A stretch of 64,000 bases of DNA from Aquimarina sp. TRL1 (GTDB lineage: Bacteria; Bacteroidota; Bacteroidia; Flavobacteriales; Flavobacteriaceae). A model generated the notes under the pieces. The model did no database searches. It was given only the letters and a program-made list of their open reading frames with translations, and was not told the origin of the DNA. The translations under genes and the position numbers were made by a program. Below are positions 9,671 through 16,790 of this stretch, in pieces; within the stretch, counting starts at the first letter, position 1; each line of letters begins with the position of its first letter. The stretch is taken from positions 2,470,501-2,534,500 of the forward strand of contig NZ_CP053590.1 of assembly GCF_013365535.1 (NCBI RefSeq). Reading direction: 5' to 3'.

Positions 9671-10432
9671 AAGAAAGTTCCCTTCACTCAGAAAAACATG
9701 GAAACAATAAAATTGAACATAAAAGAAGCAGTTGTTGTTCGCAAGAGAGGGAAAGCTAAGTATGATGTAGCTTTGGAAATAGTAAAAAAACCGAAGGATA
9801 GGAATGTAACTATAACAAATAAATTAGAAAGGATTGATGATGTTTGTTTTATAGAAGACTATAATGATAAAAAGAATGGTTTGTTATTTGGAGGAGGAGC
9901 AGTTTTATTTTCATTAGTTATTTTTTTTACTGTAGGGAATACCTTAGAAAATGGACAATTTACAATCGTTATGATTATGCTCTCCTTGATAATGATCCAT
10001 GGGATAATGACTATTTTTAGAGGATACCTATTTAAGAACAAAAAAGTGATTATGGATAGGGAACAGGGGCTTTGTTCATATCCTGGTTTTTGGGTGGAAA
10101 AAAGAGTGGTGACTCGATTTGATGATATGGTATTTTTTATTGTTAATGTGGGGAAAATGGCAGCACCAGTTCTAAAAGCACCACATAAGAATAAAATCAC
10201 TAATTTTATCTTTGTAGCGATAGATACATTAGATTTTTTATCTTTTTATGTTTGGTATATGGATAAAAACAGACCATTACCTCCTGGAGATGCTTTTGAT
10301 CCGTATCGTCAGCGGGATTATGAACGTAGAAAGGGAGCAGGTTTTCCTAAGCCTTTATATCCAAGTGAAATCTCTACTCCAGAAGCGACGCCTGAGCAAC
10401 AAGCAGAGCGAGAACATATTGGAGGGTGGTAA
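9493..10432 (+). repeat. ~178-bp direct repeat: 3' ends of the two putative immunity genes
   Basis: 9493-9670 and 10255-10432 are about 95% identical by eye, far above the identity of the rest of the two paralogues. They form direct repeats at the ends of adjacent genes, a natural anchor for recombination or gene conversion. Confidence 0.85.
9698..10432 (+). CDS. Putative T6SS immunity protein, paralogue (copy 2)
   Basis: 244 residues, starting 27 bp after copy 1. It has the same plan: a soluble N-terminus, two membrane helices (LFGGGAVLFSLVIFFTVGN; FTIVMIMLSLIMIHGIMTIF, about 62-108), a DREQGLCSYP motif and a hydrophilic tail. The first roughly 180 residues differ strongly from copy 1. The last roughly 62 residues (from VWYMDKNRPLPPGDAF) are nearly identical, and the DNA there (9493-9670 versus 10255-10432) differs at only about ten positions. 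It is probably a duplicated immunity gene that has diverged in its membrane part. It closes the vgrG operon. Confidence 0.7.
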   Translation: METIKLNIKEAVVVRKRGKAKYDVALEIVKKPKDRNVTITNKLERIDDVCFIEDYNDKKNGLLFGGGAVLFSLVIFFTVGNTLENGQFTIVMIMLSLIMIHGIMTIFRGYLFKNKKVIMDREQGLCSYPGFWVEKRVVTRFDDMVFFIVNVGKMAAPVLKAPHKNKITNFIFVAIDTLDFLSFYVWYMDKNRPLPPGDAFDPYRQRDYERRKGAGFPKPLYPSEISTPEATPEQQAEREHIGGW

Positions 10433-10609
10433 ATATTTTATAATATTATTTGATATATGTGCGTTGGGTATGACTGATAATTAAAATGTAACACCATTCG
10501 TATTTTGTTTTTTATCAGTAAATTCAGTGTGTAATAAAGTATAAATACCTCAGTAGTAAAATTTATTTCTTGCCTTGTATCATAGCTAATCCTTATAGAT
10601 TGTAGTAAT

Positions 10610-11485
10610 CTACTTTTTTTCAATGTATTCTTGATTGAATAATGAGTTTGGCGTTAAATAGATTCGTTTTTTGGGAAAGTCGAAAAAACAATTAAATCTT
10701 TTAAGTACTTCATTTCCAATATAGTGAATTGCATGTTTTTTTATAGGTCTATTAGAGGTTAGTAATTGGACAGGAACATCGATTAATTCATGTTCAGCAA
10801 TGGTAAATCGTTCCAGGTTCAAAGTAATTACAGGGATTTCATTTCCTTGAGCGCCTCTCATAACAACTCGTTTTAGTTCTTTCATTTCATTTACAGGGAA
10901 ACGAGTCTTTTTTAATACTTCATTGTCAATCATTACAGTTCTCTGGTAACCTGTGTCAAATAAAAAATCTCCTGTAATTTTTGCTTTCCCTTGTGTAAGG
11001 GTACTTTTTACTAAAAATACATTGTCTAGTATTGTAAAAGGAAGCTTTGTATATGTTTGATCGTTTACAACAACTGCTGGGGTTTTTGGATGTATAACCA
11101 TTAGATTTTTATCGTAATTGAGCTCCACTACTTTATCTTTAAATAAATCCCAGCCAAATCTGCCATCGGTGCCATGACCAGTTAGTTTGGCATCATATAC
11201 CTTGGTGTTGTAATAGGTGTTTCCGATTTTTAGAGTGTAGGCAGAATTATACAATGTTATATTGGATTTTATTTTGTTCTGCAAGGTGTTGTTTGTCAAA
11301 ATGAGTTCTGTAGTTCCGGTGTCAAAGTTTAGTAGTAAGGTATCTGTCTGATTAAGAATAGCCTGCACATATATTGTATTATGTGTATTGATATGTAGAG
11401 GAATACTGTCGCTTTCTGGATTTTGAGCAAAAGAAATCGGGGCAAAAAACAACCCTATAATGATTTGTAGTATTACTTTTTTCAT
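10610..11485 (-). CDS. Secreted retropepsin-like aspartic protease family protein
   Basis: 291 residues with a signal peptide ending near Ala20 (MKKVILQIIIGLFFAPISFA). Two D-T-G motifs are visible, LLLNFDTGTTELIL (Asp about 55) and DFLFDTGYQRTVMI (Asp about 177), each in a hydrophobic-hydrophobic-D-T-G context as in pepsin/retropepsin-like proteases. Between them GRFGWDLFKDKVVELNYD resembles the strand after the first lobe of bacterial Asp_protease_2 proteins. It is probably periplasmic; its substrate is unknown. It lies convergent with the T6SS operon across a 177-bp gap and shows no functional link to it. Confidence 0.75.
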   Translation of the reverse strand: MKKVILQIIIGLFFAPISFAQNPESDSIPLHINTHNTIYVQAILNQTDTLLLNFDTGTTELILTNNTLQNKIKSNITLYNSAYTLKIGNTYYNTKVYDAKLTGHGTDGRFGWDLFKDKVVELNYDKNLMVIHPKTPAVVVNDQTYTKLPFTILDNVFLVKSTLTQGKAKITGDFLFDTGYQRTVMIDNEVLKKTRFPVNEMKELKRVVMRGAQGNEIPVITLNLERFTIAEHELIDVPVQLLTSNRPIKKHAIHYIGNEVLKRFNCFFDFPKKRIYLTPNSLFNQEYIEKK

Positions 11486-11753
11486 ATATCAGAAGGATAA
11501 AGAAGCTATATTTAGTACTTATCTACTTAGTAATCGAGGTGTAAATATGCTAAGGCTTGCCTCGAAACTATTGGTATACTGTTTACTGTATTATTATACT
11601 ATAGGATGTCTTGAAAAATAAAAATGTTACTCCTGGTAGAGGATGCATTTCTTTTTTTCGAGAAACAGTCTTTTTAATATAATCTTTTTAGCTTAAAGTG
11701 ACTACCGCTTACTTTTATGAATAATCTGTGTCAATGAGAGAGAAGAAGGTGTT

Positions 11754-12836
11754 TTAACTCAAAATTCTATTGACCAGCTTGTTTTTAGCGTCTTTATCAT
11801 CTCCACATAACCATTGTATAACATTATCATGCCAGATGGCATCGCATTGTTCTTTGTTTAATATTTTTCTTTCTACAGCCAGGTCTAAAATTTTACCAGG
11901 GTATGAAGATTGTACTTCGCTTTCCATTTCACCAAGTGGGTAAGGATCATCTAATCCCATAACTACTTGTTGATAACCTTGGTTTTCTACTAATAGTTTT
12001 AGAGAGCCGGTGTCATGTACCAGAGTATCAAAAAATATATTTTTATGCCCTACAGATTTTCTGGGATGCGCTTTTCCTTCAAAAAGATCTGGACGTCCGT
12101 CAAATCCCTGAATACGTCTTCCTAAATTCATCTGTGCCAATTGTCCTCCATGAGCAAAACAAGTACGCATGTTAGGGAATTTTTCGGCATAACCATTAAG
12201 TGTTAAAAAATGATACGCATCTGCACATTGTGCTAACATCCATATCAAATGAAAGCGCCAGGCTGTATTTTCGAGCTTGATGAATTTTTCGCCATCATAA
12301 GGGTGTATTTCTATTGCGAGATTGTATTCAGAAGCCAGTTCGAAGATGGGTTCGTTTTCTTCATCAAAAATACATCTCCAGGTACCTATAGTATCCATAT
12401 AGTGCGTAGGGAGACATAGTAACTGCATACCTAATTCTTTTACACAACGTTCGATTTCCCAAAGAGCTCCTCTCACAAATCCCGGGTGTACTACAAAACC
12501 ACAGGTGAATTTAGATGGATGATCATGCTGTATACGGGCATTAAAGTCATTTTGAAAACGCAAGGCTTGTTTCATTTCTTCGAGTCGTAATCCGTTTCCG
12601 TATAGTTGGGATAGGTTGAGAACCACAGCATGATCTAATGAATTACGTTCCATCCAGGCTAGTTTTTCATCCAGAAAAAAACTTGAATCAGTTACGGGGC
12701 GGCTCCAGTCTTTTTGAAGCATAAATTTCCGGTCTTTATCAACCCAAAATATCCCTTTTTCTTTCATGTATTCCGGAATCTCTTCGGGATAAGGTAATAA
12801 ATGAGAATGTCCGTTGATGCGTAGTTTTTTCTTCAT
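11754..12836 (-). CDS. Amidohydrolase, ACMSD-like decarboxylase family
   Basis: 360 residues of the amidohydrolase-2 TIM-barrel family. Metal-site motifs: NGHSHLLP (His10 and His12), IEIHPYDG (about 178), CFAHGG (about 228) and MGLDDPYPLG (Asp about 294). The sequence from HPGFVRGALWEIERCVKE to LCLPTHYMDT matches the general layout of 2-amino-3-carboxymuconate-6-semialdehyde decarboxylase, the kynurenine-pathway enzyme acting after 3-hydroxyanthranilate dioxygenase. No other kynurenine gene lies next to it here, so the substrate is assigned only by resemblance. No signal peptide, so it is cytoplasmic. It appears monocistronic. Confidence 0.75.
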   Translation of the reverse strand: MKKKLRINGHSHLLPYPEEIPEYMKEKGIFWVDKDRKFMLQKDWSRPVTDSSFFLDEKLAWMERNSLDHAVVLNLSQLYGNGLRLEEMKQALRFQNDFNARIQHDHPSKFTCGFVVHPGFVRGALWEIERCVKELGMQLLCLPTHYMDTIGTWRCIFDEENEPIFELASEYNLAIEIHPYDGEKFIKLENTAWRFHLIWMLAQCADAYHFLTLNGYAEKFPNMRTCFAHGGQLAQMNLGRRIQGFDGRPDLFEGKAHPRKSVGHKNIFFDTLVHDTGSLKLLVENQGYQQVVMGLDDPYPLGEMESEVQSSYPGKILDLAVERKILNKEQCDAIWHDNVIQWLCGDDKDAKNKLVNRILS

Positions 12837-13183
12837 ATGGCTGATTATAGATAATTAAGATGGTTTCTGGTATTGAAGAATTTTTGATTTAACTTCGGAT
12901 TAAATTTACGAAGAAAATCAGATCTATAGTTGTTGAAAGTGCTTATTTGAAGAGGGTAAATTCTCTCTGGGAAAGCTCATGAGACATTTGTTGGAAATAA
13001 ATTTTCAATTTCAGGGAAAGCCTTGGGATATTATCCCCTTTGACAGTGCCAATAAATCATCAACTAAGATTTTTGAATTTTGTTGTTATCCGTCATGTGA
13101 TAAACGGGTTTATCATTTATTGTAATGAAAGAAGAAACTGTTTTTGAAGTCATTATTTCTTGGTGTTAACGAGGTTTCTTTTT
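12837..13183. other. Divergent intergenic region
   Basis: 347 bp between the amidohydrolase and the secreted-protein pair. Apart from the plus-strand promoter at its right end, nothing recognisable is present; a weak GGGATATTATCCC-type palindrome lies near 13024-13037. Confidence 0.4.
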
Positions 13184-13215
13184 TTTGAACAAAACATTTA
13201 AAATTTCTACATTTG
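13184..13215 (+). promoter_or_regulatory. Bacteroidota-type promoter of the T9SS cargo / DUF1566 pair
   Basis: TTTG at 13184-13187, a 20-bp spacer, then TACATTTG at 13208-13215, a full match to the -33/-7 consensus TTTG/TAnnTTTG. It places the transcript start near 13222, downstream of the longest possible start (TTG at 13185). That rules out the longer N-terminus and supports ATG 13239. Confidence 0.8.
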
Positions 13216-13238
13216 CCAACTTAGCTACCCCTAAAAAC

Positions 13239-13712
13239 ATGAAATTATTATTTAAAAATGCCTTAGCATTCATATGCATGCTGATGAATATATCTGCACC
13301 TGCGCAGGAGGTATTATCTACACAAGGAAACACCTATACTAATGACCTTATTCATTTGGATTTTACCATTGGAGAATTGGTAACACAGACTTTATCTGAT
13401 GGGGCGAATGAGGTCACTCAGGGATTTCATCAAACTAATTGGAATTTGGTAGATCAGGAAGATTTTGGATCAAATCTGGAAATCGTACTATTCCCTAATC
13501 CGATAAATGATGAATTGAATATTCATATGAAGGTGTATAAAAATGTAACATATTCCATTTATGATGCACTAGGAAAACGGGTTTTGCACAGTGCACTTTT
13601 TACCGAAAAAACCTTTATTGATACGGGGCATCTGTCTGCTGGTTTTTATTCAATTTTATTAATGACTGGGGAAGAAAAGCTAAAGACATTCAAACTAGTT
13701 AAGGTACACTAA
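13239..13712 (+). CDS. Small secreted protein with T9SS type A sorting domain
   Basis: 157 residues from ATG 13239. A signal peptide (MKLLFKNALAFICMLMNISAPA) starts at this ATG, and the promoter lies upstream of it but downstream of the in-frame TTG at 13185. The middle (STQGNTYTNDLIHLDFTIGELVTQTL) matches the short conserved segment found in many Bacteroidota T9SS cargo proteins. The C-terminal 75 residues are a type A sorting domain (LFPNPINDELNI, YDALGKRVL, GFYSILL, KTFKLVK), which directs export across the outer membrane and attachment to the surface. It lies 10 bp before the DUF1566 gene, with which it forms an operon. Confidence 0.88.
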   Translation: MKLLFKNALAFICMLMNISAPAQEVLSTQGNTYTNDLIHLDFTIGELVTQTLSDGANEVTQGFHQTNWNLVDQEDFGSNLEIVLFPNPINDELNIHMKVYKNVTYSIYDALGKRVLHSALFTEKTFIDTGHLSAGFYSILLMTGEEKLKTFKLVKVH

Positions 13713-13722
13713 ACAAAACATC

Positions 13723-15429
13723 ATGAGAAAAACAATTCTGCCATTTTTTGTAATGGCAATGATTACTATGTGCTGTTTCGGGCAAGCTCCTGAAACTTTT
13801 AAATATCAGGCTGTAATTAGAGATGCTGGAAATATGATTATAAGTAATCAGGCAGTCGGAATGCAATTAACGATTCGGCAAGGTAATGTAAACGGAGCAG
13901 CAGTGTATAAAGAAACTTTTGAGGTTAGCACTAATGCATATGGGTTGATAAATCTCGAGATTGGCTCAGGGAACTCTTCAGATGATTTTAAGAGTATTGA
14001 TTGGGCAAATGGTCCTTATTTTATAGAAACCGCTGTTGATAGCAATGGAGGAAATGATTTTTCTGTGATGGGGACAGGTCAATTGTTGAGTGTTCCTTAT
14101 GCTTTGTATGCTAATACTGCGGCAAATGTGACCAACGATAAGGTTGATGATGCGGATGCAGATCCGAATAATGAGATGAATACGAGTGTTGTATTAAATG
14201 GAACCGATCTGGAGGTTACTGATGGGAAGGGGACAATCATTACGGATCTTGCATCTTTACAGGATGGGGTTGATGATGCGGATGCAGATCCGAATAATGA
14301 GATGAATACAAGTGTTGTACTAAATGGAACCGATCTGGAGGTTACTGATGGGAAGGGGACTATCATTACAGATCTTTCTTCTCTACAGGATGGGGTTACT
14401 GATGCAGATGCGGATCCGAATAATGAAATGAATACAAGTGTTGTATTAAATGGGACAAATTTGGAGGTTACTGATGGGAAGGGGACAATCATTACGGATC
14501 TTTCTTCTCTACAGGATGGAGTTACTGATGCAGATGCAGATCCGAATAATGAGATGAATACGAGTGTTGTATTAAATGGAACCGATCTGGAGGTTACTGA
14601 TGGGAAGGGAACTATCATTACAGATCTTTCTTCTCTACAGGATGGGGTTACTGATGCGGATGCGGATCCGAATAATGAGATGAATACGAGTGTTGTATTA
14701 AATGGGACAAATTTGGAGGTTACCGATGGAAAGGGGACAATCATAACGAATCTTGCATCTTTACAGGACGGAGTTACCGACGGGGATGCAGATCCTAATA
14801 ATGAATTGCAAGAAATAAGTAGATCAGGAACAACGATTACGCTATCGAAAGGAGGAGGATCGTTTGAAGATCAGGTGGGAGTTTATACTGCCGGAACAGG
14901 AATAGATATTACAAACAATGTAGTTAGTACTACCAGTACTTGTGGATTATCTATTGGAGATACCCATCAGGGAGGAATTATATTCTATCTGGATGCATCC
15001 GGATGTCATGGATTAGTGAGTATGGCTACAGACCAAAGTGCAGGAATTCAATGGTATAATGGAAGTGATAAAGATACCTTCGCATATGGGAACGGTATCG
15101 GTGCTGGAGAAGGGAATAGTCAGGGAATCAGAAGGTGGCAGGGAACATGTAGTTCTTGCTATGCAAGCGAATTGTGTCAGGATTTAAACTCAGGAGGGTA
15201 TACAGATTGGTATTTACCGTCTAAATATGAACTGCATTTAATGTATCAGAATATAGGACCCGGTAATGCTTTGGGATTAGGGAACGTAGGAAGTTTTTCT
15301 AATTCGATTTACTGGAGTTCTACAGAATATAGTGATGACAGAGCCTGGTGGCAATTTTTTAGGGATGGAAATCAAAGAGATGGATTAAAAGTGAATCCCT
15401 TTAATGTACGAGCGATACGCTCTTTTTAG
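13723..15429 (+). CDS. Secreted tandem-repeat protein with C-terminal DUF1566 (Lcl-type) domain
   Basis: 568 residues. A signal peptide (MRKTILPFFVMAMITMCCFG) precedes a domain common in Bacteroidota secreted proteins (TFKYQAVIRDAGNMIISNQ ... LLSVPYALYANTA). Residues 142-351 are five near-identical 42-residue repeats, each starting (D/T)DADADPNNEMNTSVVLNG and ending ITDL.SLQDGV, with a partial sixth (DGDADPNNELQEI). The C-terminal part (about 405-568) is a DUF1566 domain: GDTHQGGIIFYLD, GGYTDWYLPSKYELHLMY and YWSSTEYSDDRAWWQFF. The Asp/Asn-rich repeats suggest a Ca-binding or fibre-like stalk presenting the C-terminal domain at the surface; that is inference. There is no T9SS sorting domain, unlike its operon partner. 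Confidence 0.85.
   Translation: MRKTILPFFVMAMITMCCFGQAPETFKYQAVIRDAGNMIISNQAVGMQLTIRQGNVNGAAVYKETFEVSTNAYGLINLEIGSGNSSDDFKSIDWANGPYFIETAVDSNGGNDFSVMGTGQLLSVPYALYANTAANVTNDKVDDADADPNNEMNTSVVLNGTDLEVTDGKGTIITDLASLQDGVDDADADPNNEMNTSVVLNGTDLEVTDGKGTIITDLSSLQDGVTDADADPNNEMNTSVVLNGTNLEVTDGKGTIITDLSSLQDGVTDADADPNNEMNTSVVLNGTDLEVTDGKGTIITDLSSLQDGVTDADADPNNEMNTSVVLNGTNLEVTDGKGTIITNLASLQDGVTDGDADPNNELQEISRSGTTITLSKGGGSFEDQVGVYTAGTGIDITNNVVSTTSTCGLSIGDTHQGGIIFYLDASGCHGLVSMATDQSAGIQWYNGSDKDTFAYGNGIGAGEGNSQGIRRWQGTCSSCYASELCQDLNSGGYTDWYLPSKYELHLMYQNIGPGNALGLGNVGSFSNSIYWSSTEYSDDRAWWQFFRDGNQRDGLKVNPFNVRAIRSF
14146..14775 (+). repeat. Five tandem 126-bp repeats
   Basis: Units start at 14146, 14272, 14398, 14524 and 14650, exactly 126 bp (42 codons) apart, with a degenerate sixth from 14776. 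Units alternate between two versions (LNGTDLEV versus LNGTNLEV; DLASLQ versus DLSSLQ), which suggests that pairs of units were amplified or homogenised. Confidence 0.95.
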
Positions 15430-15587
15430 TAGTTTAGGATTTTTTGTAATTCTCAACCAACAATTAGGTGTTATTCTTTTTAAAACATAGGCACTTTTCA
15501 TATTTGAAAACTTCCATACACATAATACTATTAAAAGTCATTCCACTATTTAAACAAAGAATGTATCGATAATATAGTATAAAAGAA

Positions 15588-15611
15588 AAAGCCCTCAATC
15601 ATGAGGGCTTT
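15588..15611 (+). terminator. Rho-independent terminator
   Basis: AAAGCCCTCA, a 4-nt loop, then TGAGGGCTTT. It lies 158 bp after the DUF1566 gene and would end that operon; the symmetric A and T runs allow use in either direction. Confidence 0.8.
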
Positions 15612-16092
15612 TGACTTAATAAGCGTGGTTAATAAATATGAATACCGTGTATAGGTTTCAAAATAGGCTTCTTATCAGTAATTAAATAGGGGAATAACAT
15701 TGCAAATATACTAGTGAGAGGAGTATGGAATTTCTGCTATTACAGCTTTAACGATAGTTTGTTAATTAAGAACAGAAAACTTAAAAAGAGTTAATGATTT
15801 TAGAGAAAAAAACAAATGATATCTGCTTGATAATGATTTGAAAAGAAAAATATAGCGTTTGAAGAGGAGTTCGTTTTGTGTTAAAAAAAATTAACACTTT
15901 GCAACCACTTAATTTTAGATACAATAGCAGGTCACTCTTTCTAAATATAAAAAAGAGCGTATTGTGAATGGATAAATATACGTGCATGGCAAGATCAATG
16001 TCCCTGAAAACAGGGGGATATCTTTTACGGATATTAGTGATGTATACGAATATGGTTGATCATAAATTTGTCTCGAACAAAATAACAAAACG
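15612..16092. other. Non-coding stretch before the small membrane protein
   Basis: AT-rich, with no credible gene. A short hairpin CCCTGaaaaCAGGG lies at about 16003-16016. TAAATTTG at 16063-16070 fits a -7 box for the next gene, but no TTTG lies at the proper distance upstream. A 68-codon minus-strand frame at 15781-15987 has an AT-skewed, Phe/Ile-rich product and is not believed. Confidence 0.4.
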
Positions 16093-16302
16093 ATGAGTAA
16101 AATAGGGAGATATTTATTTTTTATCGGATTAATTTCTACAGTTTTAAATTTTTTGAACTATGAATTGAGAATATTGATGTGGATAGATTCATGGGGGACA
16201 GCCGTTGGTTGGGGAATTCGGATTGGTCTTACTGTTTTAGGACTTGTATTAATGATGCTGTCCAAAACAGCAAAAGATGAATCGGTAGAAGTTAGTGAAT
16301 AA
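16093..16302 (+). CDS. Small two-helix inner-membrane protein
   Basis: 69 residues. Two hydrophobic helices, IGRYLFFIGLISTVLNFL (4-21) and GIRIGLTVLGLVLMML (42-57), are linked by a Trp-rich loop (MWIDSWGTAVGWG) and followed by an acidic tail. I do not recognise a family. A -7-like TAAATTTG lies 23 bp upstream of the ATG. The codon use and the clean membrane-protein profile make it a plausible gene, but it is short. Confidence 0.55.
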   Translation: MSKIGRYLFFIGLISTVLNFLNYELRILMWIDSWGTAVGWGIRIGLTVLGLVLMMLSKTAKDESVEVSE

Positions 16303-16790
16303 GATAATCTCTGAGAGATTGATCTATCAAAAAAAGTGATATAGAATACCTGTATAGTGGTATACCTGACAATAATGTATGTGTTAAGTTTTGAAAGTTA
16401 AAACATCTGATGTTGTTATGATACTTAGGGGACAATGGAGGGAACATATACCTGAAAGTATAATGATACAGACATATAGTATATGGTATGTTTTTTAGAG
16501 GGACTCTGTATGCAAATATAGAGAATATATACTATTAACTGAGATGTTTGGAAAGTGGCTCGTAATCGAGTCACTTTTTTTTAGAGAAGAATTCGATTTG
16601 GTTATCATTCCCTTCAATGGTCTGAAATAGAAGGGAATGAAGAACCAAAAAGTGCTCGATGTACAGACTATAATAAAAGTGATATCTGGTAATTTAGAAA
16701 GAAACCCTTTTTTCTCGAAGTATCACTTTTATTGATTAAGAATATTGGGGGTTTGTCTATATATAGCCTGATAATCAAACAATGTTTTAA
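16303..16790. other. Non-coding stretch with several inverted repeats
   Basis: No gene seen. It holds a small palindrome AATCTCTGAGAGATT (about 16307-16321), a plus-strand terminator (16553-16582), CATTCCCTTC/GAAGGGAATG (16606-16615 / 16630-16639) and AAAAGTGATA/TATCACTTTT (16675-16684 / 16721-16730). The last may help end the metalloprotease transcript on the minus strand. Confidence 0.5.
16553..16582 (+). terminator. Rho-independent terminator
   Basis: AAGTGGCTCG-taat-CGAGTCACTT (one G-U pair) followed by a run of T. It lies 250 bp after the small membrane protein gene, so either that gene has a long 3' untranslated region or a separate small RNA ends here. Confidence 0.7.

Noticed and set aside
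13185..13238. Longer N-terminus of the small T9SS protein from a TTG
   Set aside because: The TTG is part of the -33 box and the extension would precede the signal peptide.
14097..14744. 215-codon minus-strand open frame across the 126-bp repeats
   Set aside because: It is a shadow of the strongly repeated plus-strand gene; its repetition comes entirely from the coding repeats, and it has no start signal.
15781..15987. 68-codon minus-strand frame
   Set aside because: The product is rich in Phe, Ile, Leu and Lys as expected from AT-rich random sequence, and no start or promoter signal was seen.
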